From: CG2-30-58-95 sp964618215
GTDB lineage: Bacteria; Chloroflexota; Anaerolineae; Anaerolineales; Villigracilaceae
Reading direction: 5' to 3'
DNA: 64,000 bases
Assembly: GCA_964618215.1 (NCBI GenBank)
Contig: CAZTZE010000011.1
Coordinates: 30,135 to 94,134 of the forward strand
Shown: in pieces, positions 1-6,896 of the stretch
How the letters are laid out: every line of letters begins with the position of its first letter
Numbering within the stretch: the first letter of the stretch is position 1
Translations under genes and position numbers: made by a program
The notes under the pieces: model-generated
The model's input: the letters and a program-made list of their open reading frames with translations, nothing else
Told to the model about the DNA's origin: nothing
Database searches by the model: none

Positions 1-1699
1 AGACCGCGCCGAATTCCAGGCCTTTGGCGGCGTGCAGGGTGAGCAGCGTGGGAGCGTTCTGGCCCTCGGTGAGGGTATCCTGGTCGGAGATGAGGGCCAC
101 GTTTTCGAGAAACTCGGTCAGCGTGCGCGACTCGTATTCAACGGTGAGACGGCGCAGCTCCTGGACGTTCTCCCAGCGCTCGGCGCCCTCTTCCGTGCCG
201 TCGTCGAGGTATTCTTTGTAGTTGATATCGGCGGCGATGCGGTCGAACAGTTCGGTGACGGTGGCGCGCGGCGCCTCGGCGCGCCAGTTGGCGAGCCGCG
301 CGCCGAAATCGGCCAGCAGCAGGGCGGCGCGACTTGTGAACTGCGCCCAAAAGGACGAGGCCTCGCCGCGCGCCATATCCATCAGCACAGCGGCGGGAGC
401 GGTCTGCGCGGCGCGGGCGGCGGTGTGCAAAGTCAGGACGGTCTTATCCCCGATACCACGCGCCGGGACGTTGATGACGCGGTCGAGCGAGACCTCGTCG
501 GCGGGGTTGTGCACCAGGCGCAGGTAGGCGATGATATCCTTGACCTCCCGCCGTCCGTAGAAGCGTTGCGCCCCGACCAGCCGGTAGGGCAGGCGCGCCG
601 CCAGGAAGGCCTCTTCCAGCAGGCGGGACTGGGCATTGGTGCGGTACATTATGGCGCAGTCGCCGGCTTCGAATTGCTTGCTGGCGACGAGTTGGAGGAT
701 GCTGTCCACGACGAAGGAAGCTTCGCCATAGTCGTCGTTGGCTTCATAATAGAAAACTTTATCCCCCGCGCCGCGCTCGGTAAATAACTTCTTGCGCCTG
801 CGCTGCGGGGCGCGGTCAATCACGGCCATGGCCGCTTCCAGGATGGTCTGCTTCGAGCGGTAGTTTTGTTCGAGCAGGATGGTCTGGCAGTCAGGATAAT
901 CCTTCTCGAAGCGTTGAACATTTCGATAGTCTGCGCCTCTCCAGCGGTACACCGATTGATCCGGGTCAGCCACGACGAAGACGTTTCTGTGGACGGAGGC
1001 CAGATGTTTGAGCAGTACATATTGGGCGTAATTCGTGTCTTGATATTCATCCACAAGCAGTTGATGAAAGCGTTGGGCGTATTTCTCGCGCAGCGCGGGG
1101 TTTTCTTCCAGCAGCCAGGCGGTCCAGAGCAGCAGATCGTCGAAGTCCACCGCGTTGGATTGGTTCAATAATTCCTGATAACGTTGATAGATACGCTTGA
1201 CCACCTCGTCGCGGTAGGTTTGGATGGGATAGTCTGCGGGGAAAATCAGTTCATTCTTGGCGCGCGAAATCGAAGCATGCACCGACTGCGGGCGGTAGGT
1301 CTTGTCATCCAGGTTCAGGCCGCGGATGGCGGTCTTGACCACGTTTTGCTGGTCATCCGCGTCGAAAATGACAAAGTTGGAATCGAAGGGGAGATTTTCA
1401 ACCTCGCGGCGCAGCAGCCGGGCGCAGGTGGCATGGAACGTCCCCAGCCACAGGCCGCTGGTGGCCTCCTCGCCCAGCAGTTTACGGACGCGGCTCTCCA
1501 TCTCGCGGGCGGCTTTGTTGGTGAAAGTGACAGCCAGCATCTGGTATGGACGCACGCCTTCATGGCCGATAAGATAGGCCACACGCTGGGTCAGGACGCG
1601 CGTCTTTCCGGACCCGGGGCCGGCCAGCACCAAAACCGGGCCGGCGCCGACGGTGACGGCCTGGCGCTGCTGGGGGTTGAGTTTGTCGAGGAAGTCCAT
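1..1699 (-). CDS. pcrA: ATP-dependent DNA helicase PcrA/UvrD (3' end outside window)
   Basis: Superfamily 1A 3'-5' DNA helicase acting in repair and replication restart. The reading frame is open from the ATG at 1699 down to base 1, giving about 566 residues of an expected 700-750, so the C-terminal part is missing because the window ends. Visible motifs in order: N-terminal LNPQQ (Q motif), Walker A GPGSGKT near residue 26, VTFTNKAA (motif Ia), DEYQD (Walker B), DPDQSIYRWRGA (motif III), QNYRS (motif IV) and LTLHAAKGLEF close to the window edge. Nothing resembling a strong ribosome binding site precedes the ATG. A tandem heptamer-like repeat separates it from mscL, which runs in the same direction. 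PcrA versus UvrD cannot be settled without the C-terminus. Confidence 0.93.
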   Translation of the reverse strand, partial: MDFLDKLNPQQRQAVTVGAGPVLVLAGPGSGKTRVLTQRVAYLIGHEGVRPYQMLAVTFTNKAAREMESRVRKLLGEEATSGLWLGTFHATCARLLRREVENLPFDSNFVIFDADDQQNVVKTAIRGLNLDDKTYRPQSVHASISRAKNELIFPADYPIQTYRDEVVKRIYQRYQELLNQSNAVDFDDLLLWTAWLLEENPALREKYAQRFHQLLVDEYQDTNYAQYVLLKHLASVHRNVFVVADPDQSVYRWRGADYRNVQRFEKDYPDCQTILLEQNYRSKQTILEAAMAVIDRAPQRRRKKLFTERGAGDKVFYYEANDDYGEASFVVDSILQLVASKQFEAGDCAIMYRTNAQSRLLEEAFLAARLPYRLVGAQRFYGRREVKDIIAYLRLVHNPADEVSLDRVINVPARGIGDKTVLTLHTAARAAQTAPAAVLMDMARGEASSFWAQFTSRAALLLADFGARLANWRAEAPRATVTELFDRIAADINYKEYLDDGTEEGAERWENVQELRRLTVEYESRTLTEFLENVALISDQDTLTEGQNAPTLLTLHAAKGLEFGAV

Positions 1700-1708
1700 G
1701 AGGAAGAT

Positions 1709-1865
1709 GTTAGAGAATAGAGAATAGAGAATAGAGAATAGAGAGTAGAGAGTAGAGAATAGAGAGTAGAGAGTAGAGAATAGAGAGTAGAGAGTAGAGA
1801 ATAGAGAGTAGAGAGTAGAGAATAGTGCACTCCCACTAATCTCTACTCTCTATTCATTTACTCTC
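1709..1865. repeat. Iterated TAGAGAA/TAGAGAG repeat forming a long imperfect palindrome
   Basis: Between pcrA and mscL the words TAGAGAA and TAGAGAG repeat for about 115 bases (1709-1824), followed after a short spacer by the reverse-complement words (CTCTACTCTCTATT, 1839-1855). The last bases overlap the 3' end of mscL. Related words occur in frame inside mutS2 (near 27770) and valS (near 63355), so this is a dispersed family rather than a single microsatellite. Confidence 0.8.
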
Positions 1866-2362
1866 TGAAGTTGGGAGGTGCAATGCGGACAGCGGGTTGC
1901 TTTGATCGGTATGCTCGTGAAGCAATGCGGACATTCTTTTGTCGTTGGCTCGGCGGATGCTCCCTCCCCTGTCGCTGTACTTGCGACGGGGGAGGGTTGG
2001 GGAGGGGGCGGGATGGGTTGTTTGTGGAGCCGGTTGATGCCCTTGATCACCAGGAAGATGGCAAAGGCGACAATGATGAAGTTGATGATGTTGGTGATGA
2101 ACAGGCCGTAATTCCAGGTGACCACCCCGGCGATCTTTTGAGCCTCGAGCAGCGGGACGCCAATTGCCACCTTTTCTGCACCCTTGATCACGACGAACAG
2201 GTTGCTGAAATCCACATTGCCCAGCAAGAGACCAATGGGCGGCATGAGGATGTCGTTGACCAGCGAGCTGATGATCTTGCCGAAGGCCGCGCCGATGATG
2301 ACGCCGACCGCCAGGTCAACCACGTTGCCGCGCATAATGAAGGTTTTGAATTCTTTTAGCAT
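1850..2362 (-). CDS. mscL: Large-conductance mechanosensitive channel MscL with C-terminal zinc ribbon
   Basis: Turgor-relief channel of the inner membrane. Residues 1-100 show the usual MscL pattern: amphipathic N-terminus (MLKEFKTFIMRGNVVDLAVG), first membrane helix, a short external loop, and the second helix ending near residue 105. The usual C-terminal helical bundle is replaced by a Pro-rich linker (about residues 113-137) and a two-CxxC zinc ribbon, CPHC...CPHC, near the end. At 170 residues it is longer than typical MscL (about 135-150). The linker is encoded by a GC-rich palindromic stretch (about 1962-2010) that looks like one of the mobile repeats of this genome. A GGAGAG ribosome binding site precedes the ATG at 2362. 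Tail zinc ribbons occur in some bacterial MscL proteins; what this one binds is unknown. Confidence 0.93.
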   Translation of the reverse strand: MLKEFKTFIMRGNVVDLAVGVIIGAAFGKIISSLVNDILMPPIGLLLGNVDFSNLFVVIKGAEKVAIGVPLLEAQKIAGVVTWNYGLFITNIINFIIVAFAIFLVIKGINRLHKQPIPPPPQPSPVASTATGEGASAEPTTKECPHCFTSIPIKATRCPHCTSQLQRVNE

Positions 2363-2841
2363 CTGGCTCTCCTACTGCTTCTTGCATAAATTCGTGAACT
2401 TGCATGTGCCTAAATGCTCGCAAATTACAAGAGTTTGGTTCACCAATCTACGCAGTACCCTGTAATTTATGAGTTGATGTCCGCTTGCTTCATTGTAACT
2501 TCAAACGGGTACAAAATGAGTTTTTTATTGTGAAACCTCAGTCAACGAATGTCCAACGAATAAACGAATAACTGAATAAACGAAAAAACGAATATCTGTC
2601 TTCTTTATAGTCCAAAGTCCAACTTCTACTTCATTCGTTTATTCGTTTCCGATTCGTTGACTTCATTCGTTTATTCGTTTCCCATTCGTTGACGGGTTTG
2701 GTGCATAAACGAAAAGTTCGAGTTATGGCCGTGCACAGTATAACTTCAGGGCATAGGTATGTCAACGCACCCGCACGCACCCGCAGCGCCGCAGGTCTGT
2801 TGTATAATCGTATCCATGAACCTTCTCCCTGGGAGACTGCG
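2363..2841. repeat. Intergenic region with an inverted array of AACGAAT words and the binding-protein promoter
   Basis: This 479-base gap lies between divergent genes. From 2534 to about 2585 the word AACGAATAA is iterated, and from 2630 to 2695 its reverse complement (TTATTCGTT) is iterated, so the two arms could fold into a long imperfect hairpin of the same architecture as the repeats at 1709, 33074 and 48436. A TATAAT box lies at 2803-2808, 33 bases before the binding-protein start. No coding potential was seen. Confidence 0.7.
2803..2808 (+). promoter_or_regulatory. Probable -10 box of the first binding-protein gene
   Basis: TATAAT lies 33 bases upstream of the ATG at 2842. No clear -35 hexamer was found at the right distance. 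Confidence 0.45.
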
Positions 2842-4797
2842 ATGTCCACCCGCCGCTCTATGCGCAGCACCTACTCGGTAATCATCGGCCTGCTCGCCAT
2901 GCTGGCTGTCATTTTGGCTGCCTGTCGGCCAAAGGAGACAGCCACGCCGCTGCCCACACCCACGCTGACCGCGCCGCACACGCCCCCGACCCCCGTCCCG
3001 CCGCGCACGTTGACGGTCTGCCTGGGACAGGAACCGGCCAGCCTGTACCCGCTTGGGAATCTCTCGTCTGCGGCGCGCAGCATCCTGACCGCGATCTACG
3101 ATGGCCCAATTGATTCCAACTCCTATGGATACCAGCCGGTCATCCTGAAAAAGCTGCCCAGCCTGGCGGATGGGGATGCGATGATCAGCGCGGTTTCCGT
3201 CTATGTTGGCGACGAGGTGGTGGACGCGAACGATCTGCCGGTCACGTTGGCGCCGGGCGTGCGCGTCCGTCCGAGCGGCTGCCGGGGGGACGAATGCGCG
3301 ATCGTCTACGATGGCAAGGGCGAGATCCAGATGGACCAGATGGTGGTCAATTTTGCCGTATTGCCCGGAATCTACTGGTCGGATGGCATGCCCCTGACGG
3401 TGGAGGATTCGGTCTATTCATATAACTTGGCGGCAAATCCCAACGCACCCGGCGCCAATTATCTGATTGATCGCACGAAGTCATACGAAGCTGTGGACGA
3501 ACAAACCGTCCAGTGGTGGGGCAAGCCGGGCTATCTCGACCCGACTTACTTCACCAATTTCTGGACGCCCTACCCCAAGCACGCCTGGAGCCAATATACC
3601 CCAGGCGAACTTACTGAGAGCGAAGTGTCTGCGTACAAGCCGCTTGGCTGGGGAGCTTATGTTGTAGAGGATTGGGTGAGCGGCGATCATATTACGTTGA
3701 AGAAGAACCCTACTTATTTCCGAGCGGGTGAGGGCCTGCCGAAGTTCGATACGCTGGTCTTTCGTTTCATCTCTGCCCCGGAAACTGCCCTCAGTGAATT
3801 GTTGGCCGGGCGGTGTGATCTCCTGGATGCGAGCCTGCACCTGGATGGCCAGGTCGGAATTTTGAAGAGCTTCGATGCTCAAGGTCAACTGAAGGCGATA
3901 TACTCCCCGACGGCGGTGATGGAACGCCTGGATTTCGGCATCCACCCGGCGAGTTATGATAATGGATATAACCTCAACTCAGGAGACCGCCCGGATTTTC
4001 TAAGCGACAAACGCGTCCGCCAGGCGATTGCCATCTGCCTGGACCGGCAGAAGGTGGTGGATACGGTGCTGTATGGGCTGACGAGCGTGCCGAATTCCTA
4101 CATTCCTTCCAGCCACCCTCTTTACAATCCGGATGTAAAGGCTTATCCCTTCGACGTTGCGGCAGCCAGTCAACTGCTCGAACAGGCCGGCTGGCGGGAT
4201 CAGGATAACGATCCCGGCACGCCGCGCCAGGCCTGGGGCGTGGCTGACATCCCGGCCGGGACGCCGCTGGTCTTGAATTACTGGACGACCGGCGCGGCCC
4301 AGCGCAGGCAGGTCAGCGAGATGCTGGCCGGCTCGCTGGCCCAGTGCGGAATCAAAGTCAATCTCCAGTACTATGATCCGGACGAGCTATACGCCCAGGG
4401 TCCGGATGGACCGCTGTTCGGGCGCAAGTTCGATCTGGCCGAGTTTGCCATGGGCAGCGCAGGGGTGGAACCGCCTTGCCAGTGGTTCACCAGCTCCGAG
4501 CTGCCAAAAGCCGCCAATCATTGGGTCGGCACCAACCTGAGCGGCTACACTAACGCGGCCTACGATTCAGCTTGTCTATCCGGCCGAGGCGCCTTGGCGG
4601 GCGAAGCTGCATACGCGGCCGGCCATCGTGAGACACAGGCCATTTTCGCAGAGGATTTGCCCATTGTCCCATTATATTGGCGGCTGAAAGTGGCCGCGGC
4701 GCGCGCCGGGATGTGCAATTTCAGCCTGGATCCGAGTGCCACCAGCGATTTGTGGAATCTTGAGTCGTTCGATTATGGAGATGCCTGCGGCGGATGA
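2842..4797 (+). CDS. ABC transporter family-5 extracellular solute-binding lipoprotein (canonical order)
   Basis: Membrane-anchored receptor for a peptide/nickel-type (Opp/Dpp) importer. The ATG at 2842 opens a signal peptide ending in the lipobox LAAC (Cys about residue 29), then a Thr/Pro linker. The body follows the usual family-5 order: VCLGQEPASLYP at the start of lobe I, YWSDGMPLTVEDSVYSYN, the GWGAYVVEDW and KKNPTYF motifs, then DKRVRQAIAICLDRQKVVD and a C-terminal stretch ending FDYGDACGG. Length is 651 residues. An upstream in-frame ATG at 2689 would put the signal peptide internally, so I reject it. The signal peptide region contains a copy of the dispersed TGCGCAGCACCTACTCGG repeat (2861-2878). 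The permeases lie 4 kb downstream beyond toxin-antitoxin genes and a second binding protein, so coupling to that transporter is inferred. Confidence 0.88.
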   Translation: MSTRRSMRSTYSVIIGLLAMLAVILAACRPKETATPLPTPTLTAPHTPPTPVPPRTLTVCLGQEPASLYPLGNLSSAARSILTAIYDGPIDSNSYGYQPVILKKLPSLADGDAMISAVSVYVGDEVVDANDLPVTLAPGVRVRPSGCRGDECAIVYDGKGEIQMDQMVVNFAVLPGIYWSDGMPLTVEDSVYSYNLAANPNAPGANYLIDRTKSYEAVDEQTVQWWGKPGYLDPTYFTNFWTPYPKHAWSQYTPGELTESEVSAYKPLGWGAYVVEDWVSGDHITLKKNPTYFRAGEGLPKFDTLVFRFISAPETALSELLAGRCDLLDASLHLDGQVGILKSFDAQGQLKAIYSPTAVMERLDFGIHPASYDNGYNLNSGDRPDFLSDKRVRQAIAICLDRQKVVDTVLYGLTSVPNSYIPSSHPLYNPDVKAYPFDVAAASQLLEQAGWRDQDNDPGTPRQAWGVADIPAGTPLVLNYWTTGAAQRRQVSEMLAGSLAQCGIKVNLQYYDPDELYAQGPDGPLFGRKFDLAEFAMGSAGVEPPCQWFTSSELPKAANHWVGTNLSGYTNAAYDSACLSGRGALAGEAAYAAGHRETQAIFAEDLPIVPLYWRLKVAAARAGMCNFSLDPSATSDLWNLESFDYGDACGG

Positions 4798-4834
4798 TGT
4801 CCGCACAGGCACCCTTGATGAAATCCCTGCCATG

Positions 4835-5110
4835 CTACTTTTCTGCCAACGCCCCGCTGACATACTTATGCAACACGCTCGAGATCAATGTTTGATACGG
4901 GATACCATCGCGTAAGGCACGCCTTTGCAGGTCAAGCAGGTCTTTTTCTGAGATACGGATATTGACCCGTTTGCCCTTGCGGAACGCAGCGCGGGCATAG
5001 GTGCGATATTGCTCTTTTTGTTCTTTGATATTCTTAACCGATTGCCACTCGTCTTTTTCATAAGACGCCAGCATTTCAAGTTCATCTTGTGTTAGTTTCA
5101 AGTCGCTCAT
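4835..5110 (-). CDS. CopG/BrnA-like antitoxin
   Basis: Predicted 91-residue DNA-binding antitoxin. Its second half (RVNIRISEKDLLDLQRRA, then IPYQTLISSVLHKYVSG) has the ribbon-helix-helix pattern of BrnA/CopG proteins: a beta strand followed by two helices. Its start overlaps the stop of the upstream toxin-like gene by 4 bases, giving toxin-antitoxin order as in brnTA. It would be expected to bind the toxin and repress the shared promoter. The pair lies antisense between the 3' end of the first binding-protein gene and a second partial copy of that 3' end (5528-5647), so it looks like inserted cargo. Confidence 0.75.
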   Translation of the reverse strand: MSDLKLTQDELEMLASYEKDEWQSVKNIKEQKEQYRTYARAAFRKGKRVNIRISEKDLLDLQRRALRDGIPYQTLISSVLHKYVSGALAEK

Positions 5111-5388
5111 CCTGCACCTCCTTTCAAGTACTTTCGTGTTGCCTTGCGGCTTGGAATGATCGTTTTCAAGAATACTTCGTCATCACTTTCGACAAAAGGC
5201 ACGAGATAAATATAATCGTCAATCCACACTACAAAAATCTTTTGTCCTTTGTACTTCTCCTGATTAGGGTGCTCGAGAACATCGAGCAGAAATCCCATTT
5301 CGATAGAAATAACCACATCTTCGAAACATATCTGTCTATCGGCTTTCAATAACCTGTTCTTTTCATCGTTCCACGCAAAGGTTTTCAC
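5107..5388 (-). CDS. BrnT-like toxin
   Basis: A 93-residue protein resembling BrnT-family (RelE-fold) ribonuclease toxins: N-terminal FAWNDEKNRLLKADRQICFE, the central EHPNQEKYKGQKIFVVWIDD, and VPFVESDDEVFLKTIIPSR before the C-terminus. Family members cleave RNA and are neutralised by the BrnA-like partner encoded immediately downstream with a 4-base overlap. It is the first gene of a minus-strand pair. I recognise the family by overall pattern and have not identified catalytic residues with certainty. Confidence 0.75.
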   Translation of the reverse strand: MKTFAWNDEKNRLLKADRQICFEDVVISIEMGFLLDVLEHPNQEKYKGQKIFVVWIDDYIYLVPFVESDDEVFLKTIIPSRKATRKYLKGGAG

Positions 5389-5447
5389 GATCTAATTATA
5401 TCCCTTTGTGTGCCTTTTGGAAACAGGATGCTCTTTTTTACTCAAAC

Positions 5448-5647
5448 TCCTTGGCCTGATTGACCCCCATGTCCACCTGCGCGAACCCGGCGCCACCCAC
5501 AAAGAAGACTGGGACACCGGCATGTCCGCCGCGCGCGCCGGGATGTGCAATTTCAGCCTCGATCCAACCGCTTCTGCGCAGCACCTACTCGGCAGCAACC
5601 TGTGGAACATCGAGGCTTTTGACTATGGGAGCGCCTGTGAAAAATAA
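5448..5647 (+). pseudogene. Chimeric gene remnant: dihydroorotase N-terminal fragment joined to a binding-protein C-terminal fragment
   Basis: Reading from 5448, the first 25 codons give LIDPHVHLREPGATHKEDWD, the HxH metal-binding segment of dihydroorotases. This runs without a break into AARAGMCNFSLDP...LWNIEAFDYGSACE, the C-terminus of the solute-binding protein that ends at 4797. The nucleotide identity with 4693-4797 is only moderate, so it is not a fresh duplicate. A copy of the TGCGCAGCACCTACTCGGC repeat (5575-5593) is inserted in frame near the end. The surrounding ORF (from about 5408) has no convincing start or ribosome binding site, and neither half is functional. It marks a recombination junction beside the BrnT/BrnA-like pair. 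Confidence 0.75.
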
Positions 5648-5777
5648 ATTGTTGTTTCTCACTTGCCAGATTCTGTCATATCGGGTAGAGTCTTAGAGTC
5701 TTAGCAGACAGTACGAGGAACACTTACCGAATACGGGTAGTAACCATAGCCCACCCTACACGCAGAGAGATGGCATT

Positions 5778-6110
5778 ATGACAACCGTAGTCGTCAAAGA
5801 TAAGTATATTGATACTCTAACCGTCCTGGGAAGCTTACAGGAAGTGGTTAATGCCGCGCTTCAGCGGTACGCAATCGAGCAGATCGCGACCAAGATAAGC
5901 GAACTTCGCCGCCGAAATGCCAGGTACCAGGCTCAATATGGAATTGATTATCCAGCCTTCTCACGACGCACATCTGAAGATCAGGAATTTGTCCAACAAA
6001 TCGAGAACGACATCAGCAAAACATGGGAAATTGATCTGGCCGATTGGGAGTTTTGCCACAAAGGGATTGAAGATTGGACAAGGAAACTACAAGACATTTT
6101 GCTGACATAA
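5778..6110 (+). CDS. Small protein, probable antitoxin partner of the TumE-like gene
   Basis: Unrecognised 110-residue protein. The N-terminus (MTTVVVKDKYIDTLTVLG, then VVNAALQRYAIEQIATKISELRRRN) reads like the short strand plus helix arrangement of small antitoxins, and the remainder is charged and helical. The next gene overlaps its 3' end by 37 bases, which implies translational coupling. Position upstream of a TumE-like gene suggests an antitoxin role, but this is inferred from gene order only. No ribosome binding site is obvious before the ATG. Confidence 0.6.
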   Translation: MTTVVVKDKYIDTLTVLGSLQEVVNAALQRYAIEQIATKISELRRRNARYQAQYGIDYPAFSRRTSEDQEFVQQIENDISKTWEIDLADWEFCHKGIEDWTRKLQDILLT

Positions 6111-6463
6111 TTCATCTTGCCCAATCTACCTTTGAGCAAGTGGAATATGAGATAGATACGACACCAGAGCGTGCGATTTTGCGCCTGCAAGCCCGTTATG
6201 GCTTGTATCGGGTGTCTGTAGTCGAATTGTTCAGCGATAAGCTTCGAAAGTATCGGTATTATGTCTTACGTGAAGAATGGGTCGAAGCTGGATTCGACAA
6301 TAGCCCTGACCCGCGTGCCATTCGGCTCAAGTATGGAGAGATAGGCAAAGAACACGCAGGAGAGTATATACCGCATTTGCATCAAGACGATAAACAACAC
6401 TTATCTCTGACCGAAGAGATGACATTTGTAGCTTTCGTCAACTGGCTGAAAGCGAACTTGTAA
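6074..6463 (+). CDS. TumE/DUF6516-like toxin protein
   Basis: A 129-residue protein with the layout I associate with the TumE-type toxin family: a beta-rich start (YEIDTTPERAILRLQARYG), a central RYYVLREEWVEAGFDNSPDP, a His-containing segment (GEYIPHLHQDDK) and a helical C-terminus. It overlaps the preceding small gene by 37 bases. Together they look like a two-gene toxin-antitoxin module placed just before a MITE-like element. The biochemical activity of the family was not deduced here, and the exact start is uncertain because of the long overlap. Confidence 0.6.
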   Translation: MDKETTRHFADIIHLAQSTFEQVEYEIDTTPERAILRLQARYGLYRVSVVELFSDKLRKYRYYVLREEWVEAGFDNSPDPRAIRLKYGEIGKEHAGEYIPHLHQDDKQHLSLTEEMTFVAFVNWLKANL

Positions 6464-6480
6464 GCGATAAGGGCTGACTA

Positions 6481-6698
6481 ACTCATTGAAGCAGGGCTTT
6501 CTCAAAGTCGGGAAAAACCGAAAACATGTCACCCCTTCGCTACACTCAGGGCAGGCTCTGAGGACGCGTTCCTTCGCTGCGCTCAGGACAAGCCTTGGCG
6601 TCCGAAGGGTCTCCTGCACCGTTTTGGAGATGCTTCGGGCAAAGAACGCCCTCAGCATGACAGTGTCAAGGGACTTTGAGAAAGCCATACTCATTGAA
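6481..6698. mobile_element. MITE-like element with 15-bp terminal inverted repeats and 10-bp direct flanks
   Basis: A perfect 15-bp inverted repeat (GGCTTTCTCAAAGTC at 6495-6509 and its complement at 6672-6686) encloses about 160 bases. Directly outside it the 10-mer ACTCATTGAA occurs on both sides in the same orientation (6481-6490 and 6689-6698), as expected of a target-site duplication. The interior contains the dispersed words CTCAGGGCAGGC and CTCAGGACAAGC and no gene. The spacing matches a non-autonomous miniature transposable element; no transposase is encoded in the window. Confidence 0.7.
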
Positions 6699-6896
6699 AA
6701 TGCGCCACTTGACTTTTTACTATTCTTGTGTTAATCTTCTCTTATTAGCTGACCCTGGTGGATAGCCTGACAGGCTGTTCAGCGGGGAATTTGGCAAATC
6801 TATGCAGAAGGAGGTGATTCTTCAGAAAAATACCTCGGCTTGCTGATAGTTCATATTTCACCCTAACCTGTTAATTTAATTCGGAGGAGAAAGACA
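6699..6896. other. Leader of the second binding-protein gene
   Basis: Non-coding stretch between the MITE-like element and the binding-protein gene. A GGAGGA ribosome binding site (about 6882-6888) sits 8-9 bases before the ATG. No clear promoter hexamers or hairpins were identified. Confidence 0.4.

Noticed and set aside
1709..1865. CRISPR array
   Set aside because: The repeats are 7-14 bases, contiguous and without unique spacers. The same holds for the arrays at 2534, 33073, 48436 and 58888.
6486..6734. 82-codon frame across the MITE-like element
   Set aside because: It is made almost entirely of repeat sequence, with peptide words typical of translated repeats (LHSGQALRTRSFAALRT).
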